DNA of 64,000 nt from assembly GCA_963923455.1 (NCBI GenBank), contig CAWULT010000004.1, positions 1 through 64,000 on the forward strand, read 5' to 3'. Source of the stretch: CAWULT01 sp963923455. GTDB taxonomy: Bacteria; Acidobacteriota; Vicinamibacteria; Vicinamibacterales; UBA2999. Made by a program: the position numbers and the translations under genes. Below are positions 41,750-49,933 of this stretch, one piece after another; position 1 is the first letter of the stretch; each line of letters starts with the position of its first letter. A model generated the notes under the pieces. The model worked only from the letters and a program-made list of their open reading frames with translations, made no database searches and was not told where the DNA came from.

Positions 41750-44464
41750 TCACGCCTTCGCCTCGCGCCAGTTCTCGCCGACGCCGACGTCGACGGTCAG
41801 CGGCACCGTGAGGGTGACGGCGTGCTCCATCCGATCGCGGATGATCGCGAGCGCACCGTCGACCGATTCCCGGGGACACTCGAACACCAGCTCGTCGTGC
41901 ACGGTGAGGATCATCCGCGCCCGGAGGTCGGTGGCGGCCAGCGCGGCGTGCAGGTCGATCATCGCCCGCTTCAGGATGTCGGCCGCCGTGCCTTGGATGG
42001 GCATGTTGACGGTCGCCCGCTCGGCGGCGGCGCGGACCTGCCCGTTGCGGCTGTTCAGCTCGGGGACGAGCCGGCGGCGCCCGAACATCGTCCGCACGGC
42101 GCCCGACGCGCGCGCTTCCTCCAGCGTCCGGTCGATGAAGCCGCGGACCCGCGGGAAGCCGGCGAAATACGCGTCGATGAACGCCTGCGCGGCGTCGATC
42201 GGCACGCCGATGTCCTTGGCCAGCGTGAAGGCCGTCTTGCCGTACAGCAGGGCGTAGTTGACGATCTTCGCGCGGCGGCGCAGCTCGTGCGGGTCGATCC
42301 CGCTGGCCTCGCCGAACACCTTCCGCGCCGTCCGCTCGTGGATGTCCTCGCCCGACCGGAAGGCCTCGATGAGCGTGTCGTCCCCGGCGAGGTGGGCGAG
42401 CACCCGCAGCTCGATCTGGGAGTAGTCCGCCGAGATCAGCAGATGACCCGGGGCGGCGACGAACGAGGCCCGGATCTCGCGTCCGAGCTCGGTCCGGATC
42501 GGGATGTTCTGGAGGTTCGGCTCGGAGCTGCTCAGCCGCCCGGTCGCGGCGATGGCCTGGTTGAACGACGTGTGGAGCCGCCCGGTCTCGGGGTGGACGA
42601 GCAGCGGCAACGCATCGATGTACGTGCTCTTCAGCTTGTGCAGGGTGCGCCAGTCGAGGATCAGGCGTGGGAGCTCGTGCGTGAGCGCCAGCTCCTCCAG
42701 CACCTCGACGGCCGTCGACGCCGTGCGCGTCTTGCCGGTCTTCTTGAGCGCCGGCAGGCTCAGCCGCTCGAACAGGACCTCGCCGAGCTGTTTCGGGGAG
42801 TTCACGTTGAACTCCATGCCGGCCAGGCCGTGGATGCGCGCCGTCAGCGCCGCCAGCTCGCGCTCGAGCCGCGACGAGAGCGCCGCGAGCGCCGCGGAGT
42901 CGAGCCGGACACCCGCAGCTTCGATGTCGGCCAGCACCGCGATGAGCGGCAGCTCCAGGTCGCGGAACACCGGCTCGACCTGGGCCTCGGCCAGCTTCGG
43001 CGCGAGGTGATGGGCGAGCTGGCGCGCCAGGTCTGCGCGCTCACCCGCGAACGTCACGGCCGCCGCGGGCTCGATCCGCGACAGCGGCACGGCCTTCGCG
43101 CCGGTTCCGGTCAGGCTCTCTTCCGCGACGGCCTTGTAGCCGAGGAACTCGAGCGCGAGCCCGTCGAGGCCCTGGCTCTGGCGGGTGGGGTCGAGCACGT
43201 AGCTCGCGAGCATCACGTCGAACGACTGCCCGCGCAGCGTGACGCCGTGCCGGGCCAGGAGGACGGTGTCGCGCTTCAGATCGTGCCCGAGCTTGCGGAC
43301 GGCCGCGTTCTCCAGCAGCGGGGTCAGGCGCGCCAGCACGGTGCGGGTGTCGAGCTGGGCCGGTGTCGACGCCGACGCCAGCAGGTCGCCGCTCGTGTCG
43401 GCGCCGACGTGCCCCAGCGGGACGTAGCGCGCGTGCCCGTCGGCCGTGGAGAAGGCCAGGCCGACGAGCCGCGCGCGCATCGTGACGTGGCTGTCGCCGA
43501 TCACCTGCATGCCGACCTCGCCGGCCGCGGCGAGCGCTCCTGCCAGCGCGTCGAGGTCCGCCGCCGTGGTCACGAGCGCGTAGTCGCGCGCGACGCTCTC
43601 GGCCGACGGCGCGTACTCGTTCATCAGCGAGCGGAAGGCCAGCTGCGAGAACAGCGCGTAACAGCGCGCGCGGTCCGCGCCGCGGAACCTGAGCGCCTCG
43701 ATGTCGGCATCGATCGGCACGTCGGTGCGGATCGTCACGAGCGTCCGGCTGCGCAACGCGTCGTCCCGGTGCGCGGCGAGCGACTCGCGCTGCTTCCCCT
43801 TCAGGTCGTCCACGTGTGCCAGCACCCCGTCGAGGCTGCCGTAGCGCGTGACGAGGTCGATCGCGCCCTTCTTGCCGATACCCGGCACGCCGGCCACGTT
43901 GTCGCTGGCGTCGCCGACGAGCGCCAGGACGTCGACGACCTGCTCCGGGTACACGCCGAACTTGTCGAGCACGCCCTGCGCGTCGAACCACGCGCCGTCC
44001 TCGCGCGGGTCGTAGATGCGGATCCCGTCCTGCACGAGCTGGAAGAAGTCCTTGTCGATCGAGACGATGGCGACGTCGAATCCCCGGGCCCTGGCCCGCA
44101 GCGCCATCGTGCCGATCACGTCGTCGGCCTCGAAGCCGGGCGCGGTCAGGATGGGCACGCCGAGGGCTTCGCACGCCTGGTGCACCCAGTCGATCTGCTC
44201 GGCCAGATCGTCGGGCATGGCCTCGCGGTTGGCCTTGTAGTCGGCGACGAGCTCGTCGCGGAACGTGGGGCCCGCCAGGTCGAACGATGCCGCGATGTGG
44301 CTCGGCCGGTGGTCGGCCAGCAGCTTTCGCAGCATCGTGACGAACACGTACACGGCGTGCGTGCTCTGTCCTTCCTGGTTCGACAGGCCCTTGCCGCGGA
44401 ACGCGTGGTACGCGCGGTACATCTGCGAGCTGCCGTCGATCAGGAAGAGGCGGGGGCGGGACAT
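41750..44464 (-). CDS. polA: DNA polymerase I, proofreading site apparently lost
   Basis: A 904-residue family A polymerase for Okazaki-fragment maturation and repair. The 5'-3' exonuclease domain (about 1-285) has the metal-binding FEADDVIGT, SIDKDFFQLV and GDASDNVAGVPGIGKKGA. In the 3'-5' exonuclease domain (about 300-470) the catalytic DxE of motif I is replaced by GMQVIG (near 43500-43530), so proofreading is probably inactive although Asp residues of the later motifs remain (KLGHDLKRD). The polymerase motifs are intact: A DYSQIELRVLAH, B RRRAKIVNYALLYGK, C VHDELVF. ATG 44464 begins the normal N-terminus; a minus-strand TATCCT ends 14 bases upstream. Confidence 0.95.
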   Translation of the reverse strand: MSRPRLFLIDGSSQMYRAYHAFRGKGLSNQEGQSTHAVYVFVTMLRKLLADHRPSHIAASFDLAGPTFRDELVADYKANREAMPDDLAEQIDWVHQACEALGVPILTAPGFEADDVIGTMALRARARGFDVAIVSIDKDFFQLVQDGIRIYDPREDGAWFDAQGVLDKFGVYPEQVVDVLALVGDASDNVAGVPGIGKKGAIDLVTRYGSLDGVLAHVDDLKGKQRESLAAHRDDALRSRTLVTIRTDVPIDADIEALRFRGADRARCYALFSQLAFRSLMNEYAPSAESVARDYALVTTAADLDALAGALAAAGEVGMQVIGDSHVTMRARLVGLAFSTADGHARYVPLGHVGADTSGDLLASASTPAQLDTRTVLARLTPLLENAAVRKLGHDLKRDTVLLARHGVTLRGQSFDVMLASYVLDPTRQSQGLDGLALEFLGYKAVAEESLTGTGAKAVPLSRIEPAAAVTFAGERADLARQLAHHLAPKLAEAQVEPVFRDLELPLIAVLADIEAAGVRLDSAALAALSSRLERELAALTARIHGLAGMEFNVNSPKQLGEVLFERLSLPALKKTGKTRTASTAVEVLEELALTHELPRLILDWRTLHKLKSTYIDALPLLVHPETGRLHTSFNQAIAATGRLSSSEPNLQNIPIRTELGREIRASFVAAPGHLLISADYSQIELRVLAHLAGDDTLIEAFRSGEDIHERTARKVFGEASGIDPHELRRRAKIVNYALLYGKTAFTLAKDIGVPIDAAQAFIDAYFAGFPRVRGFIDRTLEEARASGAVRTMFGRRRLVPELNSRNGQVRAAAERATVNMPIQGTAADILKRAMIDLHAALAATDLRARMILTVHDELVFECPRESVDGALAIIRDRMEHAVTLTVPLTVDVGVGENWREAKA

Positions 44465-44478
44465 CGGTGGCGTCGTCG

Positions 44479-44488
44479 AGGATATCAT
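44479..44488. promoter_or_regulatory. Symmetric divergent -10 element (polA / lipoprotein)
   Basis: AGGATATCAT reads TATCCT on the minus strand (44479-44484, 14 bases before the polA ATG) and TATCAT on the plus strand (44483-44488, eight bases before ATG 44497). The hexamers overlap by two bases around the palindrome GATATC. No Shine-Dalgarno precedes either gene. Confidence 0.55.
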
Positions 44489-44496
44489 TGGGGTTC

Positions 44497-45255
44497 ATGT
44501 CCTCGACGGTGCGCCGGCGGCTCCTGCTCGCGGCCACGCTGGCGTCGCTGCTGTGCTCGCTCGCGTGCGGCGGGGGTGTCTTCAAGCGGCAGTACGAATA
44601 CGAGGAGGAGTTGTACCTGGCGCTCGACGGGTCCGCGACGCTGAACGTGAACGCCTCGGTCGCCGCGCTCGTGGCGCTGCGCGGCGCGGACCTGAACGTC
44701 GATCCGAAGGCCCGCATCGACCGCGGCGCCGTCCGCGCGCTGTTCGAGGGGCCTGGCGCCGAGGTGACGCGGGTGAGCCTCTCGCGGCGCCATGGGCGCC
44801 GCTTCGTGCACGTCGGCGTGAACCTGGCCGACCTGCGGCGGGCGCGGGGGCTCGCGCCGTTCGCCTGGTCCGAATACCGGCTCGCCCGTCAGGGCGACGT
44901 GGTGCAGTTCCGCCAGCGGGTGGGCGCCGCCGCTGGCCGGCCGGTGGGCGCCGTCGGCTGGGACGGCAGCGAACTCGTGGCGTTCCGCGTCCACGTGCCG
45001 AGCGCGATCCCGTTCCACAACTCGCCCGGCACGATCCAGCGCGGCAACATCCTCGAGTGGGAGCAGCCGCTGACGGCCCGGCTGGCCGGCACACCGCTCG
45101 ACGTCCAGATCGACATGGAACCGGAGTCGATCCTCTACACCACGCTGCTGCTCTTCGGAGCGACGATCGTCGCCGCGGCCGCGGCGTTCGGGGTGGTCAT
45201 CTGGCTGTTCGTGCGCCGCGGGCGGGACGCCGATCCCTCGGCGTCCCACGGATAG
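44497..45255 (+). CDS. Putative lipoprotein with C-terminal membrane anchor (LppM/DUF3153-like)
   Basis: A 252-residue exported protein. The N-terminus has Arg residues, a hydrophobic stretch and a Cys at about residue 24 (LCSLACGGG), suggesting lipidation. The mature part starts with YEYEEELYLALDGSATLNVNASV, a pattern seen in LppM/DUF3153 proteins, and is beta-rich. A membrane helix at about 215-238 (TTLLLFGATIVAAAAAFGVVIWLF) is followed by a short basic tail, so it may be anchored at both ends. Function is unknown. ATG 44497 follows a TATCAT by eight bases. It is convergent with the BON gene. Confidence 0.7.
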   Translation: MSSTVRRRLLLAATLASLLCSLACGGGVFKRQYEYEEELYLALDGSATLNVNASVAALVALRGADLNVDPKARIDRGAVRALFEGPGAEVTRVSLSRRHGRRFVHVGVNLADLRRARGLAPFAWSEYRLARQGDVVQFRQRVGAAAGRPVGAVGWDGSELVAFRVHVPSAIPFHNSPGTIQRGNILEWEQPLTARLAGTPLDVQIDMEPESILYTTLLLFGATIVAAAAAFGVVIWLFVRRGRDADPSASHG

Positions 45256-45270
45256 CCGCGGCGCCGCCCG

Positions 45271-45810
45271 CTACAGCTTCTCCAGGGCGTCCTTCACTTC
45301 CCGTTCCGTCTTCAGCTCGTTCCGGAGCTCGAAGCTGAGGAACGGGGCGGCGATGGACTGCGCGATCATCCGGTCCACGTCGTTGAGCACCACGCCCTCC
45401 AGCGTGACGCGGCCGCGTTCGACGATCACGTGGATCGGCGGGTTGGCCATCATCGCGAATGGCCGGAACGACGGATTCGAGTAGATGGCGCGGGCGATCC
45501 TGAACCGCAGGTCGTCGTCGAACTGCGAGACCGGCAGCACGTCGATGCGGTTCTCGACCCGTGCGACACCGTCCACCCTGCCCACGCGCTTCTCGAGCGC
45601 CTCGCGCTTGAACGGCATCGTCACCTTGCCGGTCAGCACGACCGCGCCGTCGTGCACCTGGGCCTGCACGCTGTCGAAGATGGTGAAGAACGGATAGCGC
45701 AGCACCTCGCGCTGCACCGCGCGGAACAATTGGAGATTCTCGGTCTGGGCCGCGGCGGGGCCGGCGAGGCCCAGCACCACGAGACCGGCGAGCAACAGTC
45801 TGGCGACCAT
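45271..45810 (-). CDS. Secreted double-BON-domain protein
   Basis: A 179-residue exported protein with a signal peptide ending near GPAAAQT (about residue 21). Two BON-like modules follow, at about residues 30-100 (VLRYPFFTIFDSVQAQVHDGAVVLTGKV) and 105-175 (ARAIYSNPSFRPF...GRVTLEGVVLNDVDR), each with the conserved Gly and hydrophobic pattern. BON proteins bind membranes and help keep the envelope stable under stress. The ATG at 45810 is set by GGAGGG seven bases upstream. A sigma54-like promoter and an 11-base inverted repeat lie 78-99 bases before the start. Confidence 0.82.
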   Translation of the reverse strand: MVARLLLAGLVVLGLAGPAAAQTENLQLFRAVQREVLRYPFFTIFDSVQAQVHDGAVVLTGKVTMPFKREALEKRVGRVDGVARVENRIDVLPVSQFDDDLRFRIARAIYSNPSFRPFAMMANPPIHVIVERGRVTLEGVVLNDVDRMIAQSIAAPFLSFELRNELKTEREVKDALEKL

Positions 45811-45847
45811 GATGACCCTCCGTCGAACCCGCGGATGACCCGCGGCG

Positions 45848-45909
45848 TCGTTCTGGCAGGCCGTTGAGCCCTGGCACTGGCTGCTTCCGCAAAGAGCTTG
45901 CCAGAACGA
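45848..45909. repeat. Perfect 11-bp inverted repeat in the BON upstream region
   Basis: TCGTTCTGGCA (45848-45858) and TGCCAGAACGA (45899-45909) are exact reverse complements separated by 40 bases. The right arm contains the -24 part of the sigma54-like promoter. It could be a two-site operator or allow looping. Nothing else is recognised in 45910-46044. Confidence 0.5.
45888..45903 (-). promoter_or_regulatory. Sigma54-like promoter of the BON gene
   Basis: On the minus strand TGGCAAGCTCTTTGCG matches the sigma54 pattern TGGCACG-N4-TTGC at all but one fixed position, with GG and GC ten bases apart as required. Transcription would start near 45877, giving a leader of about 67 bases that contains the GGAGGG ribosome binding site. 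Confidence 0.5.
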
Positions 45910-46044
45910 GATCGCCTGTCCGGCGCGCTGACGTCGAGGAATTCGCGAGGGTTCGCGAGCGCCCGCCCGCCGGTGTCCACCGACAGGGACGCGAGAGACG
46001 GGGGAACGCCCAGTGGAGGACGGTGCGCGGCCGCCGGGGCGGCG

Positions 46045-46776
46045 TCAGAAGACCAGCATGGTCGCGATGCCGGCGGCGATCAGCACGATCTGCCGCATCG
46101 ACCCCGCGTCGGTGCGGCCGCGGTGAAGGCCCGGAATCAGATCGGCCATCGCCACGTAGAGGAAGCTCGACGCGGCCAGCGCGAGGCAGTAGGGCAGGAT
46201 CTGCGGCACCGTGTCGAAGGCGAGCACCGCGACGAGCGCCCCGACCGCGCTCGCGAGTCCCGAGAGCAGGTTGAGCCCGAGCGCCTTGGCGCGCGGGTAG
46301 CCGGCGTGGAGCAGGATTGCGAAGTCGCCCACCTCCTGTGGAATCTCGTGCGCGGCCACCGCGACCGCGGTGCTGACGCCGAGGGGCACCGACGTCATCA
46401 CGGCGGCGGCGATGACCGCCCCGTCGACGAAGTTGTGGAACGCATCGCCGATGAGGACCGGGAAGACCGCCCCGTCGTGGACCTCGCAGTCGTGGGTGTG
46501 GCAGTGGCGCCAGAGCACGAGCTTCTCCAGCACGAAGAACAGCATGATCCCGGCGAGCAGGGTGGCGAGGACGCGGGGGGCGGGCAGCTGCGCGAGGGCC
46601 TCGGGCAGGATCGCGAGCATCGAGACGCCGAGCAGGGCGCCGACGGCGTAGCTGACGAGCCAGGGGACGATCTGGCTGCGGGCGGAGTCCTTGACGAGGA
46701 GCACGGCCGCCGCGACGAGCAGGCCGCCCAAGCCGCCCAGCAGGCTCAGCCCGAGCGCGATCAGCAGCGTGGACAC
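46045..46776 (-). CDS. ZIP-family metal transporter
   Basis: A 243-residue inner-membrane transporter of the ZIP family (COG0428), probably importing zinc or another divalent metal. Eight hydrophobic segments are visible. The metal-binding motifs HNFVDGAVIA and HEIPQEVGD are on the fourth and fifth helices, and a His/Cys-rich cytoplasmic loop (WRHCHTHDCEVHDG) lies before them. The GTG at 46776 was chosen because a minus-strand TATGAT ends nine bases upstream and the first helix begins at once; upstream codons in frame overlap the VWA gene. No metal-responsive regulator is adjacent. Confidence 0.88.
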   Translation of the reverse strand: MSTLLIALGLSLLGGLGGLLVAAAVLLVKDSARSQIVPWLVSYAVGALLGVSMLAILPEALAQLPAPRVLATLLAGIMLFFVLEKLVLWRHCHTHDCEVHDGAVFPVLIGDAFHNFVDGAVIAAAVMTSVPLGVSTAVAVAAHEIPQEVGDFAILLHAGYPRAKALGLNLLSGLASAVGALVAVLAFDTVPQILPYCLALAASSFLYVAMADLIPGLHRGRTDAGSMRQIVLIAAGIATMLVF

Positions 46777-46785
46777 AGGAGGTCG

Positions 46786-46791
46786 ATCATA
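46786..46791 (-). promoter_or_regulatory. ZIP transporter -10 element
   Basis: TATGAT on the minus strand ends nine bases before the GTG start at 46776. A CCTCC between them is antisense to a Shine-Dalgarno and cannot act as one. Confidence 0.5.
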
Positions 46792-46820
46792 GTCCAGGAC
46801 GCCGGTCCGCCCCTGCGTCG

Positions 46821-47879
46821 TCAGGAGGCGACGTACCCGCGCCGTGCCCGGATCGTGAGACGGCGGTTCCGCACCTCCACGCGGATGTCGTGCCAGCGCC
46901 CATCCCTGGGCTCCGTGCTCGCGTAGCCCAGGTAGTACTGGCTGCGCAGTTCGTCGGCCAGCCTCGCCGTGGCATCGCCGAGGTCGCCGACGCCGCGGAC
47001 GATCTCGGTGCGTCCGCCCGTTTCGTCCGTGATGGCGCGCAGTGCGTCGGCGTTGACGCGGTCGCCGAGCCGCTGCGGCCGGGTGCCACCACCGACGATT
47101 GGCGGTGGTACGCGCGGGGGAAAGCGGCCGCGGCCGGCGGGGCCCGGGAATGGAATCCGGATCTGGAACGGCGGCATCGGGACCGGCGCGCGGGGGCGCA
47201 GGATGCGTGGGGCCTCGCGCGGGCGCCCGTCGATACCCAGCGCGTAGACGAGCACCTCGCTCTCGCGGATCAGGCGCTGCACGTCCCTCTCGGTGTGCCG
47301 GCTGCTGGTGTCGTTGCCGTCGGAGATGAGGAGCACGGCCTTCTTGCGATGCGAGCCCGTGGCGGCCATCGGGACGGCCGCGGCGATGGCGTCGTACATC
47401 GCCGTGCCGCCGATCGGCACCACGGAGGCCACCGCGCGGCTGACGGCGCGCCGGTCCGTCGTCCAGCCCTGCGTGACCCGCGGGCTGTCGGCGAACTCCT
47501 CGAAGAACAGCTCGTCCCGGGGGTCGAGCAGCTCGACGACGAACCGGTCGATGGCCGAGCGCGCCGCGTCCATCTTGTCCGCCGTCATGCTGCCGCTGGC
47601 GTCGAGCACGATGCCCAGGCTCACCGGCACCCGTTCGCTGCTGAACAGGGTGATCTCCTGCGGCCGTCCGCCCTCGTAGACCGCGAAATCCTCCTTGCGC
47701 AGTCCGGGCACGAAGCGGCCGTCGCCGTCGGTGACGGTTGCCGTGACGTTGACCAGGGCGATGCCGCCGCGGAAGGTGTCGGTCTGTGCGCGAACGGCCG
47801 CTCCCGCCAGCGCGGCCAGCAGGCCGGCGGCGAGCGTCAGTCGTACGGGGAGACTCCGCGGCCCGGGCAGGCGTGCCAT
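46821..47879 (-). CDS. Secreted VWFA-domain protein with a Pro-rich insertion
   Basis: A 352-residue exported protein of the same VWFA-related family as the one at 20258-21229. A signal peptide ends near VRAQT (about residue 32), then the pre-domain (VNVTATVTDGDGRFVPGLRKEDFAVYE) and a VWA domain with an intact adhesion site DASGSM. Between VLVYALGIDG and the helix GDRVNADALRAI lies a Pro/Arg/Gly-rich insertion of about 50 residues (PVPMPPFQIRIPFPGP), not seen in the other VWA protein. Start ATG 47879 begins the signal peptide; no clear ribosome binding site or -10 precedes it. It is upstream of the ZIP gene, 44 bases apart. Confidence 0.83.
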   Translation of the reverse strand: MARLPGPRSLPVRLTLAAGLLAALAGAAVRAQTDTFRGGIALVNVTATVTDGDGRFVPGLRKEDFAVYEGGRPQEITLFSSERVPVSLGIVLDASGSMTADKMDAARSAIDRFVVELLDPRDELFFEEFADSPRVTQGWTTDRRAVSRAVASVVPIGGTAMYDAIAAAVPMAATGSHRKKAVLLISDGNDTSSRHTERDVQRLIRESEVLVYALGIDGRPREAPRILRPRAPVPMPPFQIRIPFPGPAGRGRFPPRVPPPIVGGGTRPQRLGDRVNADALRAITDETGGRTEIVRGVGDLGDATARLADELRSQYYLGYASTEPRDGRWHDIRVEVRNRRLTIRARRGYVAS

Positions 47880-47997
47880 CGTTCCGACGGCGACGCAATT
47901 CCCTTGCCTCGACGTGCCGCGGGTTTGGCCGGGGCTCCGCATACCGGCTCCCCGCGGCCGCCGCGGCGGTGTCACCCGGCGGCGCCGGCCCGTCCCT

Positions 47998-48576
47998 TCA
48001 GGCGGTCGGGCGGATGCCCTCGGTGAACCGGTAGCCCTCTCGCTCGCCCAGCACCCTGACGGCCGAGAACCCCGCCGCCTGCAACACGGCCGCAGTGCCT
48101 CCGGCGTCCTGGTACTCGGCGTCTCCGGCCGGCCGGGAGCGAAGCAGGGCCGACAAACCTTCGGGCGCGCCGGCCTCGATGGCGACCAACCGCCCCCCTG
48201 GGCGCAGCGCTGCCAGGCACCCGCGGATGGCGTCGGCACGCGCGGCAGGCGTCATCGAGCCCAACCAGCCCTTGTGGCTGTGGATGACCACCAGGTCGAA
48301 GCCAGGACCCTCGAATGCGGTCGACTCGACCGCTCCCACCCGTACGTCGACCAGCGCGCCCGCTTCCGCGGCCGCCTTTCGCGCCTGGTCCGCCTGCGCC
48401 TCGGAGGGCACCACGACGGCCGCGTGGCCGTTCAGCCCGCTCTTGGCCGCGAGCCTGGCCGTGAGCGCCCGATCGTCGAGGCCAACCTGGAGGACGCGCT
48501 CGCCCGCCCGCGCGCCGGTCATGGCGACGGGCAGCGGATCGGTGCCTTCTGCGGGGCGACGCAAAAACATGCGCAT
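47998..48576 (-). CDS. Class I SAM-methyltransferase-fold protein
   Basis: A 192-residue protein with a methyltransferase-like Rossmann core: motif I region RVLQVGLDDRALTARLA, a strand ending VVVPSE, FDLVVIHSHKGWL at motif II and the post-II block LRPGGRLVAIEAGAPEGL. Motif I lacks the usual GxGxG, so SAM binding and catalysis are uncertain. ATG 48576 is six bases after a minus-strand TATCAT; ATG 48570 is an alternative. It is divergent from the inositol-phosphate synthase gene with overlapping -10 elements, which may hint at a joint role, but no substrate can be named. Confidence 0.7.
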   Translation of the reverse strand: MRMFLRRPAEGTDPLPVAMTGARAGERVLQVGLDDRALTARLAAKSGLNGHAAVVVPSEAQADQARKAAAEAGALVDVRVGAVESTAFEGPGFDLVVIHSHKGWLGSMTPAARADAIRGCLAALRPGGRLVAIEAGAPEGLSALLRSRPAGDAEYQDAGGTAAVLQAAGFSAVRVLGEREGYRFTEGIRPTA

Positions 48577-48582
48577 TTCCTC

Positions 48583-48592
48583 ATGATATAGT
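48583..48592. promoter_or_regulatory. Symmetric divergent -10 element (methyltransferase-like / ino1)
   Basis: ATGATATAGT reads TATCAT on the minus strand (48583-48588, six bases before ATG 48576) and TATAGT on the plus strand (48587-48592, eight bases before GTG 48601). The geometry is the same as at 44479-44488. The whole intergenic space is 24 bases, so both mRNAs must be practically leaderless. Confidence 0.6.
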
Positions 48593-48600
48593 CGCGGGTT

Positions 48601-49914
48601 GTGACGAAACCACTCGACATCGCCCCTGCACGCGGCAAACTCGGCGTGCTGCTCGTCGGACTCGGTGCCGTGAGCACCACCACCATCGCAGGCGTCATGG
48701 CCATCCGAAAGGGCCTCGCGCTCCCGATCGGCTCGCTCACGCAGATGGGTACCATCCGGCTCGGCAAGCGCACCGAGGGCCGCGCGCCCAAGATCAACGA
48801 ATTCGTCCCGCTCGCGGGCCTCGACGACATCGTCTTCGGCGGCTGGGACATCTTCGAGGAAGACTGTTACGGCGCCGCGAAGACGGCGGGCGTGCTCGAG
48901 ACGTCGCAGCTCGACCAGGTGCGCGGCGAGCTCGAGGCGGTCAAACCGATGCCGGCCGTCTTCGACCAGCGCTACGTCAAGCGCCTCGACGGCCCCAACG
49001 TCAAGAAGGGCAAGAACAAGAAAGACCTCGCCGAGCAGCTCGTCGCCGACATCCGCGCGTTCAAGGCCAGGCACAACTGCGATCGGATGGTGATGCTCTG
49101 GGTGGGCAGCACCGAGGTGTTCATGAAGGAGGGGCCGGTCCACCAGAGCCTGGCCGCCTTCGAGAAGGGCCTCGAGACGAGCGACGACCAGATCCCGTCG
49201 AGCATGATCTACGCGTACGCGGCGATCAGCGAGGGCCTGCCATTCGTCAACGCGGCGCCGAACCTGACGGCCGACATCCCGGCGCTCCAGGAGCTGGCCG
49301 CGAAGACGAAGTCGCCGCTCGCCGGCAACGACATGAAGACCGGGCAGACGCTGATCAAGACGATCATCGCCCCGGGTCTCAAGGCGCGTCTGCTCGGCGT
49401 CAAGGGCTGGTATTCGACGAACATCCTGGGCAACCGGGACGGCGAGGTGCTCGACGATCCCGAGTCGTTCAAGACGAAGGAAGAGAGCAAGAAGTCGGCG
49501 CTCGACTACATCTTCCAGCCGCACCTGTACCCGAGCCTGTACGGCGACCTGACGCACGTCGTGCGCATCAACTACTACCCGCCGCGCGGCGACAACAAGG
49601 AAGGCTGGGACAACATCGACATCTTCGGCTGGCTCGGGTACCCGATGCAGTTGAAGATCAACTTCCTCTGCCGCGACTCCATCCTGGCGGCGCCGATCGT
49701 GCTCGACACGGCGCTCTTCATGGACCTGGCCAAGCGGACGGGCATGTCGGGCATCCAGGAGTGGCTGTCGTTCTACTTCAAGGCCCCGATGCACGCCCGC
49801 GAGGTGTATCCGGAGCACGACCTGTTCATCCAGCTGATGAAGCTGAAGAACACGCTGCGCCACATGATGGGCGAGGAGCTCATCACGCACCTCGGCCGCG
49901 AGTACTACGACTGA
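48601..49914 (+). CDS. ino1: Myo-inositol-1-phosphate synthase
   Basis: A 437-residue NAD-dependent enzyme isomerising glucose 6-phosphate to inositol 1-phosphate, the first step to inositol lipids or inositol-containing solutes. The NAD-binding loop VGLGAVSTTTIAGV is at the N-terminus. Conserved active-site blocks are AGNDMKTGQTLIKTIIAPGL, GWYSTNILGNRDGEVL, SKKSALDYIFQPHLYPSLYGDL and INYYPPRGDNKEGWDNID. The GTG at 48601 is the only start compatible with the divergent neighbour and follows a TATAGT by eight bases. A small membrane protein gene follows after 19 bases. Confidence 0.93.
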   Translation: MTKPLDIAPARGKLGVLLVGLGAVSTTTIAGVMAIRKGLALPIGSLTQMGTIRLGKRTEGRAPKINEFVPLAGLDDIVFGGWDIFEEDCYGAAKTAGVLETSQLDQVRGELEAVKPMPAVFDQRYVKRLDGPNVKKGKNKKDLAEQLVADIRAFKARHNCDRMVMLWVGSTEVFMKEGPVHQSLAAFEKGLETSDDQIPSSMIYAYAAISEGLPFVNAAPNLTADIPALQELAAKTKSPLAGNDMKTGQTLIKTIIAPGLKARLLGVKGWYSTNILGNRDGEVLDDPESFKTKEESKKSALDYIFQPHLYPSLYGDLTHVVRINYYPPRGDNKEGWDNIDIFGWLGYPMQLKINFLCRDSILAAPIVLDTALFMDLAKRTGMSGIQEWLSFYFKAPMHAREVYPEHDLFIQLMKLKNTLRHMMGEELITHLGREYYD

Positions 49915-49933
49915 CGGCCCTCCGCACGCCGTC

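Noticed and set aside
41822..44644. A 940-codon open frame on the plus strand opposite polA
   Set aside because: It is fully antisense to a conserved family A polymerase, has no recognisable domains and an Arg/Gly/Val/Leu-heavy composition typical of GC-rich reverse frames.
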